Of a stretch of 62,920 nt of DNA, positions 38,339-46,928 are shown piece by piece. Each line of letters starts with the position of its first letter. Position 1 is the stretch's first letter. Origin of the DNA: Coriobacteriaceae bacterium (lineage in GTDB: Bacteria > Actinomycetota > Coriobacteriia > Coriobacteriales > UMGS124); NCBI GenBank assembly GCA_019421015.1, contig JAHZGC010000026.1, positions 1 to 62,920 on the forward strand, written 5' to 3'. The notes under the pieces were generated by a model. It saw nothing but the letters and a program-made list of their open reading frames with translations, had not been told where the DNA came from and made no database searches. Made by a program: the position numbers and the translations under genes.

Positions 38339-38839
38339 ATGCGGACTGGGTTCAAGGTGGTTTCCGCTGGTTTGGCGCTTGTGATTGGTTGCAGCACCGT
38401 TGCCATATCCCCCCTTGACCTGCCCATTCTCCACTCCAACAGCTCCCTTGCCACGGCTGCGGCGAACTCAGCCGAGGCGCGTGAAGCCCACGAGGCCCCG
38501 AATGCCTCCGCCGCCGACGAAGGGGGCCTCGCCCAAAGCGACGACCCTCTCCCGGCCGCAGGCCCGCGCTACAAGGACGGGACATACCGCTCTTCGGGCG
38601 ACGGCAAGTTCGGTGCCGTCGGCGTACGGGTGACCGTCACCGACGGAAAGATTGCCAAGATCGCTTTGGAGGCCAACTCCGAAGCGGCCCCGATGGTAAA
38701 GACCGCCCAGGACGTGGTGGTGCCCCAGATTCTCGAAACCCAGTCGGTCGACGACATCGACATGGCGACGGGCGCAACCCTTACCTCCGAGGCAATCGTC
38801 GAGGCCGTCGCCAAGGTGCTCGTTCGCGCTCAGGCGTAA
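38339..38839 (+). CDS. exported FMN-binding-domain protein
   Basis: A 166-residue protein with a signal peptide and possible lipobox (LVIGC, Cys about 20), a low-complexity linker, then an FMN_bind domain (about 80-166). Landmarks are DGTYRSSGDGKFGAVGVRVTVTDGKIAKI, VPQILETQSVDDID and TGATLTS (about 144). In this family FMN is attached to the Thr of the S/T-GAT motif. Such exported flavoproteins pass electrons to FAD-type reductases like those encoded downstream. GGGAGG precedes ATG 38339. Confidence 0.88.
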   Translation: MRTGFKVVSAGLALVIGCSTVAISPLDLPILHSNSSLATAAANSAEAREAHEAPNASAADEGGLAQSDDPLPAAGPRYKDGTYRSSGDGKFGAVGVRVTVTDGKIAKIALEANSEAAPMVKTAQDVVVPQILETQSVDDIDMATGATLTSEAIVEAVAKVLVRAQA

Positions 38840-38984
38840 ACGCCCAACAGACGCTCCCTTCTTTCGGGGCCCTGGCTCATTTTGGTCGGGGCCCGTTGTT
38901 GTTGAGACGGCCTGTGTGCGACGGTGCAAGGCGTATGACCCACGGCCCAGCGTTGCTGTCGGATGGCATGCGCCCCGACACCTC

Positions 38985-40085
38985 CTACATCAGGTTGCCG
39001 CCGAGCTTCTTGTAACCGGCGATAATCGCCGCGCGTCGGCGCGTGCCCGGCGGCAGCAGGAAGTCGACCGCAGGCATGCCGATCTTGAACAACGCGAACA
39101 CTTGCAGGCGTTTGAGCAGGCCCTGCGGCGTGCGCCACGATGCGCGCAGGCGGCGTTGCAGCTCGTCGTGGTAGGGCGAGCGCGACGCAAAGTCCCAGAA
39201 GTACTCGCCCATGTCGCAGCGGGGATAGAGCCACGGCCGGTCGTCGGGGCCGGCGTAGTGCACAACGCGCGGGTTGGCGCGGGCGACGTCGTACTCTCGC
39301 CGAATGGCCTCGGGGGCCTGGGCCACGATGTGGCTGCGGCGCAGGTGCTGCCAGTCCATAAGGGTGTTCCAACTGGTGTCGAGCCGGTAGTAGTCCCCTT
39401 TGGCCAGCAGGTTGAGCACGTCCTGGTCGAGCCAGTGCCAGTGTTTGGAGGCGGCGATCTCGATGGAGCGGCCGGCGGGATGCAGCCTGCGGAACTCCTC
39501 GAGGTTCATCACGAGGACGCCGGCCTGAAAGTAGCCGTAGGGGTCTTCGAGCCCAACCTCGTCGCGCAGATAGGGAAGGATGGCCGCGTCGTAGCCGGCG
39601 CATTGGCCGGCGGTGTCGGCATCGCGGGTGGCGGCCAGCAGGTAGCCGGTCACATCGGTGTCGTAGAGCTCGGCCAGATCGCAGAGCACGACAAGGTCGC
39701 TGTCCATGTAGATGGCCTTGTCCACGTGGTCGAGCATCTCGGGGGCGAGCAGGCGGTAATAGGTCTCGCAGGCGAAGTGGCCGTGGCGGGGCAGCTTGAT
39801 TTCGCCCAGCGCCGCCATCGCGTCGAGAAAACCGATGCCAAAGTTGCTCCGGGTCACCTGGGCATGCAGGGTGCGCATGCTCTCGTCCGACAGGTTGCTT
39901 GAGAGGACCACGATGTCGTAGCGACGCTCGGGGCTTGCGTGCTCGCTGATCGACTGGAGCGCCACCGAGAGGTACGGGACGAACAACTCGTTGCAGGCGA
40001 GCAGAATCACCACGTCGTCGAGGGGCAGATCCAGCTCCGAGGCCGTCTTTGCCAGCCGGGTCGTCCCGAAGTCACCCCTGGTCAT
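38985..40085 (-). CDS. glycosyltransferase family 8 protein
   Basis: A 366-residue cytoplasmic GT-A enzyme. VVILLACNELFVPYLSVALQSISEHA at the N-terminus binds the nucleotide. AIYMDSDLVVLCDLAELY (about 124-141) holds the DxD metal motif. FQAGVLVMNLEEFR and DQDVLNLLAKG follow, and VVHYAGPDDRPW is the C-terminal HxxGxxKPW-type motif. It probably adds glucose or galactose to a surface glycan; the substrate is unknown. Confidence 0.92.
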   Translation of the reverse strand: MTRGDFGTTRLAKTASELDLPLDDVVILLACNELFVPYLSVALQSISEHASPERRYDIVVLSSNLSDESMRTLHAQVTRSNFGIGFLDAMAALGEIKLPRHGHFACETYYRLLAPEMLDHVDKAIYMDSDLVVLCDLAELYDTDVTGYLLAATRDADTAGQCAGYDAAILPYLRDEVGLEDPYGYFQAGVLVMNLEEFRRLHPAGRSIEIAASKHWHWLDQDVLNLLAKGDYYRLDTSWNTLMDWQHLRRSHIVAQAPEAIRREYDVARANPRVVHYAGPDDRPWLYPRCDMGEYFWDFASRSPYHDELQRRLRASWRTPQGLLKRLQVFALFKIGMPAVDFLLPPGTRRRAAIIAGYKKLGGNLM

Positions 40086-40466
40086 CGGGCTGCCTCCCGG
40101 TAGCAGCGAGGGAACCCCGACGTTACCGGGGGGTTATGCCGGAGACAAAGGCCGGCGACTGGACTGGTGGGCGCCTGCAAGAATCTGCGGCGCGGCAGAC
40201 GAAACGGTTTCATGCGCAGCATTGTACTCTAGCAGGTGCCCTCGGTGCGACGATTCTGCTCGATGACGAAACTGTAGGGTTGCGTAACAAAAAGCATTCC
40301 ACACATCACAAAAAGTGTCTATGGGGATAGGCGGGCCGGTGGCTTTGCGGAGACGGAGCACCGTCTTCCGATTTCGTGGGGGTGGCCAAAGGGGCCGCGC
40401 GGGATGCCGATCGGTGGGAACCATCCTTCACAAGACGCCCTGTCTCTCGATGAGAAGGAGGACCCC
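40086..40466. other. divergent intergenic region, GT8 and SDR
   Basis: No gene is supported here. The region must carry promoters in both directions. A short inverted pair (ACAC/GTGT around 40302-40318) and A-rich TTGCGTAACAAAAAGC near 40278 are the only notable elements. The SDR ribosome site AAGGAGG lies at its right end. Confidence 0.5.
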
Positions 40467-41267
40467 ATGGGTTTGCTCGACACCAAGGTCGCTATGGTCA
40501 CGTCGTCTACGCGGGGAATCGGCCTTGCCTGCGCCCAGACTTTGGCGCGAAACGGTGCCAAGGTCTATTTTGCGGTGCGCCGCCTCGATGCGGGCCAGGA
40601 GCTCGCCGACGCGCTCAAGGCCGAAGGCTGCGAGGCAGAGGTGGTGTTCTTTGACGCCGACCAGCCCGACACCTTCCGCTCCAGCGTCGAGGCGGTCGTG
40701 CCCAAAGAGGGCCGCCCCGACATCCTGGGGAACAACTACGGCGGCACCGACGCGAAACACGACCACGACCTGCTCCATACCACGAGCGCGGACTTCATGA
40801 AGATTGTCGAGGGCAACCTGCGCAGCGTCTACGACACCTGTCAACGCGCCGTGGAGAGCATGGTGCTCACCGGCGGCGGCTCTATTGTGAACATCGCCTC
40901 GGTGGGCGGCAAGTACCCCGACATGTACCGCATCGGCTACGGCGTGGCCAAGTCGGCCATCCGCTTCTTGACCAAGAACATCGCCACGCAGTATGCGGGC
41001 GCGGGGGTGCGCGCCAATGCGATCCTGCCCGGCTTCATCGCCACCGACGCCGCCATGGACAACATGAACGACGAGTTCTTGGACACCTTTCTTAAGACGG
41101 TGCCGCTGGGCCGGCCGGGAACTCCCGAGGACATAGCCCAAGCCTGCCTGTACCTGGCCAGCGACCAGTCGTCGTTCGTGACCGGCGAGGAGATCGAGGT
41201 ATCCGGCGGCTTCGGAATGCCGAGCCCGATGTACAGTCACTACGCCGACATGGCGAGCAAGAGCTAG
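40467..41267 (+). CDS. SDR oxidoreductase, 7-alpha-hydroxysteroid dehydrogenase-like
   Basis: A 266-residue classical SDR. The dinucleotide loop is TSSTRGIG (about 13-20); VRRL after the second strand suggests NADP binding. NNYGG replaces NNAG. Catalytic Ser is in IASVGGKYPD, and YGVAK holds Tyr and Lys (about 158-162). Many stretches (VTS-TRGIGLA, VRRL, IVNI-SVGG-PD--RIGYGV-KS, LPG-IATDAAM) match my memory of clostridial bile-acid 7-alpha-HSDHs. It would oxidise the 7-hydroxyl of bile acids. Substrate is inferred. AAGGAGG precedes ATG 40467. Confidence 0.82.
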   Translation: MGLLDTKVAMVTSSTRGIGLACAQTLARNGAKVYFAVRRLDAGQELADALKAEGCEAEVVFFDADQPDTFRSSVEAVVPKEGRPDILGNNYGGTDAKHDHDLLHTTSADFMKIVEGNLRSVYDTCQRAVESMVLTGGGSIVNIASVGGKYPDMYRIGYGVAKSAIRFLTKNIATQYAGAGVRANAILPGFIATDAAMDNMNDEFLDTFLKTVPLGRPGTPEDIAQACLYLASDQSSFVTGEEIEVSGGFGMPSPMYSHYADMASKS

Positions 41268-42703
41268 AGCTTCTCGGCCACGCCCTGCTCCACCAGGTCC
41301 AGAAGCTCCTGATGGCTATGGATGCCCAGCTTGGCGTAGACATGCTTCACGTGGGCCTTAACCGTGTTGCGCGAGACCTGCAGGGCGTTTTCGATGTGCT
41401 CGCGGTTGCGGCCCCGGGCGAGCATGGCAAAGGTCTCCTCCTCGCGCGGGGTCAGCCCGTAGCGCTGGGCGATGGCATGGCACCGCGCCTGGAAGACCTC
41501 CTCGCCGCTCGGCGACGGCGCGAGCGCCTCGGAGGGTGCGGGTTCGACGGCGGCAATCTGGGCCTCGAAGGTGTATCCGCGCAGGAAGAACAGCACATAG
41601 GCCGCGAACAAGGTGGCAAAGCCTACCGCCAGGTATGAGGCGGCCGCAGGGTCGCCCGAGGCCACAAGGGCGTTTCCGGTGGTGCCGAGGAGGGCCCCCA
41701 GCGTGGTGCCCAGGCCGCCGATGCCGTTGACCCAGCCGAAGACCGATAGCGCGTTTACGGGGTTTCTCTGCGAGAGCGTCACGAGCAGGCATACGATGAA
41801 CACGCTGTACAGCGAGTTGCCCACCATGAGTACCGTATTGGCGAGGACCTCGGCGCCCGGCGCGCGCACCGCCGCCAACATGAGCCCCGAGAGCAGCGCG
41901 AGTACGACCACCCCGCACAGGGCGTCGAGGGCGGCCGGCTTCTTGCGCCGCACAACCGCTACGACCAGCAGCGTCGCGAGCGCCACCACCGAGAGTGCCG
42001 TCGAGAAGCTCGGCGCGCCGTTCACCTCGCCGAAGCGCAGGGCGAAGCCAAAGGCGGCGTACACAATGAACTGGAACACGTAGAGGGTGCTCGTGAGGGG
42101 TAGAAACGTTGCCGGGCGGGTGATCGAGAGCTCGGCCGCCGGTTCCGCCTCGGCTGTGCCGGAGACGAGCCGTGCTGCCGCGGGCCCGCAGAGGGCGAGG
42201 GTCGCCAGCGGCAGCACCGCCACGCACAGCAGGCTGCACACGAGGGGGTCGAGGCCGGCGAGCGCCAGGTCGACCACATGGGCGGCCAGGACGCCCCCGG
42301 TGACGCAGACGACCATGCGTCCGGGAGGCAGCGAGACGGCCGCCAGGTCGGCGGTGAGGGTCAGCAGGCTGCGGCAGGTGGTGGCCAGGCACGCCCCGAG
42401 CACAAGCAGCCACGGCCAGCCCGTGGAAAGGCCGCCCGCGATTCCCGCCGCCGACGCAACGGCGCCTAAGGCCAGGACGAGCCCCGCCTTGCGCGCGTCG
42501 ATCAGGCGGGGGCGCCAGATCGCCACCATGGCCACTGCGATGAGCGCCGACGACGACACGGTGATCGATATGTCGCGCGCGTAGGTGAACACGGCGTCGA
42601 ACAGCGGAAACAGCGCCTGGTTCATAAGGAGCACCGAGAGAAGCTTGCACGCTATGCCGCATGCGACCCGCAGCTGCGCCTTGGTGTCTATGGGGTGCTC
42701 CAT
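41264..42703 (-). CDS. LuxR-family regulator with membrane domain
   Basis: A 479-residue protein: residues about 15-400 are hydrophobic with about 10-12 membrane segments. The last 65 residues are a LuxR/GerE helix-turn-helix (LTPREEETFAMLARGRNREHIENALQVSRNTVKAHVKHVYAKLGIHSHQELLDLVEQ). This architecture is a hallmark of Eggerthellaceae and is thought to sense small molecules at the membrane. ATG 42703 has GGAG upstream. Its end overlaps the convergent HSDH-like gene by 4 nt. Confidence 0.9.
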   Translation of the reverse strand: MEHPIDTKAQLRVACGIACKLLSVLLMNQALFPLFDAVFTYARDISITVSSSALIAVAMVAIWRPRLIDARKAGLVLALGAVASAAGIAGGLSTGWPWLLVLGACLATTCRSLLTLTADLAAVSLPPGRMVVCVTGGVLAAHVVDLALAGLDPLVCSLLCVAVLPLATLALCGPAAARLVSGTAEAEPAAELSITRPATFLPLTSTLYVFQFIVYAAFGFALRFGEVNGAPSFSTALSVVALATLLVVAVVRRKKPAALDALCGVVVLALLSGLMLAAVRAPGAEVLANTVLMVGNSLYSVFIVCLLVTLSQRNPVNALSVFGWVNGIGGLGTTLGALLGTTGNALVASGDPAAASYLAVGFATLFAAYVLFFLRGYTFEAQIAAVEPAPSEALAPSPSGEEVFQARCHAIAQRYGLTPREEETFAMLARGRNREHIENALQVSRNTVKAHVKHVYAKLGIHSHQELLDLVEQGVAEKL

Positions 42704-42792
42704 GGGTTTCTCCGCCCCGTCGTCCTTTGATGCTCCTGCACTCGATTGTACGACTTCGCTCTCTGGGAACGGCCGGGGCGGCGTCAAAGAAC

Positions 42793-42832
42793 AAAAAACG
42801 GGGCCGCCCGGGGGAGAGACCCGGGCGGCCCC
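42793..42832 (-). terminator. terminator of flavoprotein gene (leftward)
   Basis: GGGGCCGCCCGGG (42800-42812) pairs perfectly with 42820-42832, and the plus-strand A run 42793-42798 gives a U tract on the minus transcript. It ends the transcript of the flavoprotein gene 42871-44565. Confidence 0.92.
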
Positions 42833-42870
42833 GCAAAGCCGACGTGGACGGCGGGTGCGTCGTGCAGGGC

Positions 42871-44565
42871 TTACTTCTGGCCGAGTTCCTGGCCCAGGAC
42901 GTAAGCCTCGGTGTTGGTGCGGCCGCAGGCCAGGCCCGTGAACAGGTTGGGGTAGCTCACGCAGAAGAAGCCGCCCGAGCAGTCGCCCAGGGCATAGAGG
43001 CCCTCGATGGGGTCGTTGTCCTGGTTGAGCACCTGCATGTGGGTGTTGATGAGCAGGCCGTCAAAGGTGGCGAGCTGCCAGGCGCCGGTGCGCACGCCGT
43101 AGTAGGGCGGGGTGCTCACGGGAGCCAGACGGTTGGCCTCCTTGTAGTAGTCGGTGTCGTCGCCGGTCTCGCAGAAGCCGTTGTAGCGCTCGACGGTGGC
43201 GGCCAGGGTGTCGGCCGGGATATTGAGCTTCTCGGCCAGCTCCTCGATGGTGTCGGCCACCTGGATGTAGCCGTCGTCGATGAGGCCCTGGTTCATGCGG
43301 TCCCACACCACGTCAAAGGGGATGTTGTTCTGGGCGCCGTTCTGGAAGGGGAACAGGCGGCAGCAACCCACCTCGTTCATGGCCTCGGCCTCCTCCTTGG
43401 CGTTGGCGTCCCAGATGTCCACGTAGGTGTGGTGGGGCTGCAGCCAGGCGCTGTGGAGCATGTAGTCGTAGGGGCCGCTCTCGTTGCAGAAGCGCTCGCC
43501 GTCGAGGTTGACCTTGAGGAAGGGCTGCTCGCCGAACCAGAACCAGCGGCCCACCACGCCGTTGCCGGCCACCTCGTCGGGCAGCACGCAGCAGCGGTTG
43601 AAGAGGATCGAGGTGCCGATGGCGTCCTTGCGGGCGCCGAGCCACATGCCGGCCTTGATGCCGCTGCCGTCGTCGGTGGAGCCGCTGGTGCACAGGATGC
43701 GGCTGTCGAGGATCTCGGGCTGCAGGGCGGCCATCATCGCGGTGTTGGTGAGGTAGCCGCCGGTGGCGAGCACCACGCCCTTGGAGGCGTTGATGCGCAC
43801 GTAGTGGCCGTCGGTGGTGTCCTGGGCGATGGCGCCGGTCACGCGGTCCTCGTCGTTCTGCTCGAGCTTGATGAGCGGCGTGCTGTAGCGCACCTCGGCA
43901 CCGGCCTCCACGGCCAGGCCGCGCATAATGGTGCTGTACGATTCGCCCTCGCCGGCCTGATCGGTGGTGTGGGGGCTGTGGCCGGTGGCGTAGGAGCGGT
44001 CGCGGCCGCCCTCGGAGATGCCGCCCTCGAACTCCATATAGAGCTTGCCGGTGGCCTCGATCATGTCGGTGATCCAGTCCACGGTCTCACCGGAGCGCTG
44101 GGCCCAGAGCTTGATCAGGTTGTAGTCGCAGTAGCCGTTGGCGTAGCGCACGATGTCCTCGACGGCGTCCTTCTCGGAGATCTCGAACTCGGGGAACTCG
44201 TCGAACGACTCGATCTGCAGCTTGGTGTTGAGGGCGCCCAGGTCCTCGCGCAGGCCCTGCATGTTCTTTTGGGCATCGCGCTCGATGACCAGCACCTTGC
44301 TGCCGTTCTGGGCGGCCGAGATGGCACAGGGCACGCCGCCGGTTCCGAAGCCGCAGATCAGGACCTCGGTGTCGAGGGTCTCGGTGATGTCGGCCTCGGC
44401 GACCTCGGGCGCGGTGCCCAGCCAGTCGGGGGTCTCCACGGTCAGCTGGTCGAGTGCCTGGGCCGGGGTGGAGTTGGTGCCCGCGGCGGCCAGGCCTGCC
44501 ACGCCGGCGGTGGCGACGGCGGTGGAGGTCAAAAAGCTGCGGCGGCTTACAGATGCGTTGTTCAT
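42871..44565 (-). CDS. Tat-exported FAD fumarate reductase-like flavoprotein
   Basis: A 564-residue protein with a Tat signal (SVSRRSFLTSTAVATAGVAGLAAA). FAD-binding follows: EVLICGFGTGGVPCAISAAQNGSKVLVIER (about 68-97). Further on are VLATGGYLTN and the C-terminal GLYALGDCSGGFF. It lacks heme and FMN domains, so electrons must come from separate carriers such as the FMN-binding protein at 38339. The electron acceptor is unknown; relatives reduce fumarate, steroids or diet-derived alkenes. GAGAGG precedes ATG 44565, and the LuxR gene lies downstream. Confidence 0.9.
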   Translation of the reverse strand: MNNASVSRRSFLTSTAVATAGVAGLAAAGTNSTPAQALDQLTVETPDWLGTAPEVAEADITETLDTEVLICGFGTGGVPCAISAAQNGSKVLVIERDAQKNMQGLREDLGALNTKLQIESFDEFPEFEISEKDAVEDIVRYANGYCDYNLIKLWAQRSGETVDWITDMIEATGKLYMEFEGGISEGGRDRSYATGHSPHTTDQAGEGESYSTIMRGLAVEAGAEVRYSTPLIKLEQNDEDRVTGAIAQDTTDGHYVRINASKGVVLATGGYLTNTAMMAALQPEILDSRILCTSGSTDDGSGIKAGMWLGARKDAIGTSILFNRCCVLPDEVAGNGVVGRWFWFGEQPFLKVNLDGERFCNESGPYDYMLHSAWLQPHHTYVDIWDANAKEEAEAMNEVGCCRLFPFQNGAQNNIPFDVVWDRMNQGLIDDGYIQVADTIEELAEKLNIPADTLAATVERYNGFCETGDDTDYYKEANRLAPVSTPPYYGVRTGAWQLATFDGLLINTHMQVLNQDNDPIEGLYALGDCSGGFFCVSYPNLFTGLACGRTNTEAYVLGQELGQK

Positions 44566-44698
44566 GGGCGTGTCCTCTCGGATAGGCGCCGGAGGGCGTC
44601 TGGGAGAAGGTCCCAAGAGGCCCGGGGGCGCAGGTGCCGACGCAATCCGCCGGCCGATGACACGCATCTTCCACCCGTGGGGCCCAAAGCGCCATTGC

Positions 44699-44756
44699 CC
44701 CCGCTGGGTAATCTTTGCTTAAAGGACGCGCTGGTAGGAGACTTACCCCAGCGGGG
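44699..44756. promoter_or_regulatory. inverted repeat upstream of flavoprotein gene
   Basis: CCCCGCTGGGTAA (44699-44711) is complementary to 44743-44756 apart from one extra C, with 31 bases between. It lies in the 276-base gap between two leftward Tat genes, 130-190 bases before the flavoprotein start. It may be an operator for a LuxR-type regulator or a terminator of the upstream gene. Confidence 0.55.
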
Positions 44757-44841
44757 TGAGGCGAGGGCGGGGCGCGCTGGGCGCTGGGATGGAGGCATCA
44801 GTAGGCGGGCATGCTGGGTTGCCTTCCGGCATGGCCGCCGC

Positions 44842-46494
44842 TTAGCGCCTGTGGAACACGATCGCGCGGTCCCACACGATCTCGTAGTACGACGCGCCCA
44901 CGCCGGTGGCCTTCTCCACGTAGGCCCTGAAGGCGGCCAGGACCGGCGATCCGTTGTCGACGCCGTAGTAGGCGCCCTGCTCGTTGCCGGTGCTCCAGGG
45001 GATGGTCGCGGTGAACTCGTCGGCGCCACCCCAGCCCTGCCGCGCCATCTTGTAGGCGTAGTAGTGCCCGGACTCGTCGACGCCGGGCAGGTAGGCGTCG
45101 GCCGACCCCTCAAAGAGCCCGTCGTAGACGCTGCACACGCCGTTGAGCATGGGGCGGGCGTAGAGGATCGCGTTGGAGTAGACGGCCTTGCCCGTCGTCG
45201 AGTGGTTCACGCCGTAGACCACCACGAAGTCGTCGTCGGAATCGAGCGTGAAGTCGCCGGTCATGAGGTAGGTCGTGTCGTGGTTGTCGCCCTGGGCGTT
45301 GCGGTCGTTGAGGTAGGCGGTCATGCCCTCGGGCACCGCGATCTCGACCGCAGGCTCCTCGTAGTCGTACTCGTCGGCGTACTGGGCGATGATCGCCTGG
45401 CGCAGGGCGTCCATCGTGGCCCGTGCCTGGGAGAGAAGCCCCGCCTCGTGGACGTCGGTGCCGCGGGTGACCACGGGCTGCGCCGGTGCCGGCTGCGCGT
45501 TGGGCACCTGCGGCGTCACGCGGAGCACGGTCATGGCGTCGGGCAGCCCGGCTATCCACGCGTCCATGGCGTCGCGGTCGGCCGGCTGCGACACGCGCCC
45601 CAGCGTGCAGAAGGTGTCCTTGCCCCGTTCGAGTCCCATGGCGAGTTCGGTGGCGGGGAGCAGGGCTGTGTTGACGATCCCCTCGCCGAAGCCGGCCGCC
45701 TCAAGGGCGTCGGTCACCGTGGCGAGCGTCGCGGTGTCGCCCGTCATGACGTACACGAAGCGCGCCCCAAAAGCGGCCTTTCCGTCGGACGCGGGGTCGT
45801 AGCCGCCGCCCGGCGTCGCCTCGGTCGCCATGCGGAACTGGTTGCACGGCATGCCGAGGCTCCCGAAGACCGGGTGGTAGTCTCCCACGTCCTCGGGACC
45901 GGAAACCTGGAAGAACCCCTTGGAGCTCGCGTAGTCTTTGTCGGGTACGACGGCCGAGAGCAACACGTAGTTGATGAGCGAGAAGTACACGCATTCCGGC
46001 GGCATCGGGCCAGCCATGACCACGGCCTCGTCGGGGCGTAGCTTGTACGACCACCCCGCAGGGCTGAAGTAGGGGTTTGCGGGAAAGGTTTCCGCGGCGT
46101 CAGGGTCAAAGAACGGACTCGGCTCCTCGGCCGGCCACCCGTGCTCGGGCACTGCGGCGGCGGGTTCCTGGTTGGGGGCGGGCGGCAAGAAGTTCACCAG
46201 GTAGGTGGAGCCGGCGTTGTTGCCGAAGCACGAGATGAGCTTGCCCTCGCTTGCCAGCTTGAGGGTGTCGAGCTCTTGGAACGAGCCGTGCTGCACGATG
46301 CACCCGGCGGCTTCGAACTCACGGGCGAGTTGGGTCGGGTCGCCAAAGGACGCATGCGGTTCGGTGGGCTCATGGGCGGCGGGGGCGTCTGCCCGGGCGA
46401 TGCCGAGGCCAAGGGCGTGGGTGGCGCAAAAACCCGTTCCAACGGCGAGCCCAAGGCGGGCGGCGTCGCGGCGCGTGAGATCGGCAGGTGGCAT
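44842..46494 (-). CDS. Tat-exported protein of unknown function
   Basis: A 550-residue protein with a Tat-type signal (LTRRDAARLGLAVGTGFCATHALGLGIARA). The mature part is beta-rich and acidic with no cofactor motif visible. Distinct stretches are NNAGSTYLVNFLPPAPNQ, CVYFSLINYVLLSAVVPDKDYASS, and TLDSDDDFVVVYGVNHSTTGKAVYSNAI. It is upstream of the flavoprotein with 276 bases between, which may form a functional unit. AAGGAG precedes ATG 46494. Confidence 0.75.
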   Translation of the reverse strand: MPPADLTRRDAARLGLAVGTGFCATHALGLGIARADAPAAHEPTEPHASFGDPTQLAREFEAAGCIVQHGSFQELDTLKLASEGKLISCFGNNAGSTYLVNFLPPAPNQEPAAAVPEHGWPAEEPSPFFDPDAAETFPANPYFSPAGWSYKLRPDEAVVMAGPMPPECVYFSLINYVLLSAVVPDKDYASSKGFFQVSGPEDVGDYHPVFGSLGMPCNQFRMATEATPGGGYDPASDGKAAFGARFVYVMTGDTATLATVTDALEAAGFGEGIVNTALLPATELAMGLERGKDTFCTLGRVSQPADRDAMDAWIAGLPDAMTVLRVTPQVPNAQPAPAQPVVTRGTDVHEAGLLSQARATMDALRQAIIAQYADEYDYEEPAVEIAVPEGMTAYLNDRNAQGDNHDTTYLMTGDFTLDSDDDFVVVYGVNHSTTGKAVYSNAILYARPMLNGVCSVYDGLFEGSADAYLPGVDESGHYYAYKMARQGWGGADEFTATIPWSTGNEQGAYYGVDNGSPVLAAFRAYVEKATGVGASYYEIVWDRAIVFHRR

Positions 46495-46928
46495 AAGGGG
46501 CTCCTTAGGTTGGGTGAGAACGGCTCATCTTAGCACGAGGGGGCGCCCCCCCATGTAATGGGCGATTCCTCCCTTCCCGTCAAAACACCTGCCGCGCATG
46601 TGCCGGTTATGCCAAATAGTACGTCGCGTGTGCGGCCAAGTCGTCAAAACGCGCATCGCGTGTGCGGATTGGACCTCGAATTTCACACACGCGATGCGCG
46701 TTTTGACAGCCACGCCGTACGCGCGGTGGGTGTTTTGGCGGGGCACCATGGGTAGCGCGGCATGTAGAGAAACCATGCCTATATTATGGATGTTCCATCG
46801 ATGAAAACCCCTCCTTCCGGGTTGAGCTGCTGTGTCAGGTTTCTGTCAGCCTGCTGTGCGACCTGGAGGGACCGCCGGCTTGCTACGCTCTCCGCTTCCC
46901 ATATTGAAGCAGTCGGAAGGGGGACGCT
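46495..46928. other. intergenic region with palindromic element
   Basis: No gene is supported. Positions 46611-46739 hold the 129-nt palindromic element described separately, and a further partial unit (GTCAAAACACCTGCCGCGC) lies at about 46579-46597. Right of that, AT-richer sequence around 46780-46800 may be the promoter of the 46929 gene. Confidence 0.5.
46611..46739. repeat. 129-nt palindromic repeat element, copy 1
   Basis: The element runs from GCCAAA to TTTGGC and is a long inverted repeat with arms of about 57 bases. The inner part is perfect: GTCAAAACGCGCATCGCGTG pairs with the complementary stretch near 46684-46706. Each arm has two related subunits containing TCGCGTGTGCGG. A copy of equal length and the same layout is at 48048-48176, on the other side of the 46929 gene. 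It would form a long hairpin as DNA or RNA. Confidence 0.85.
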
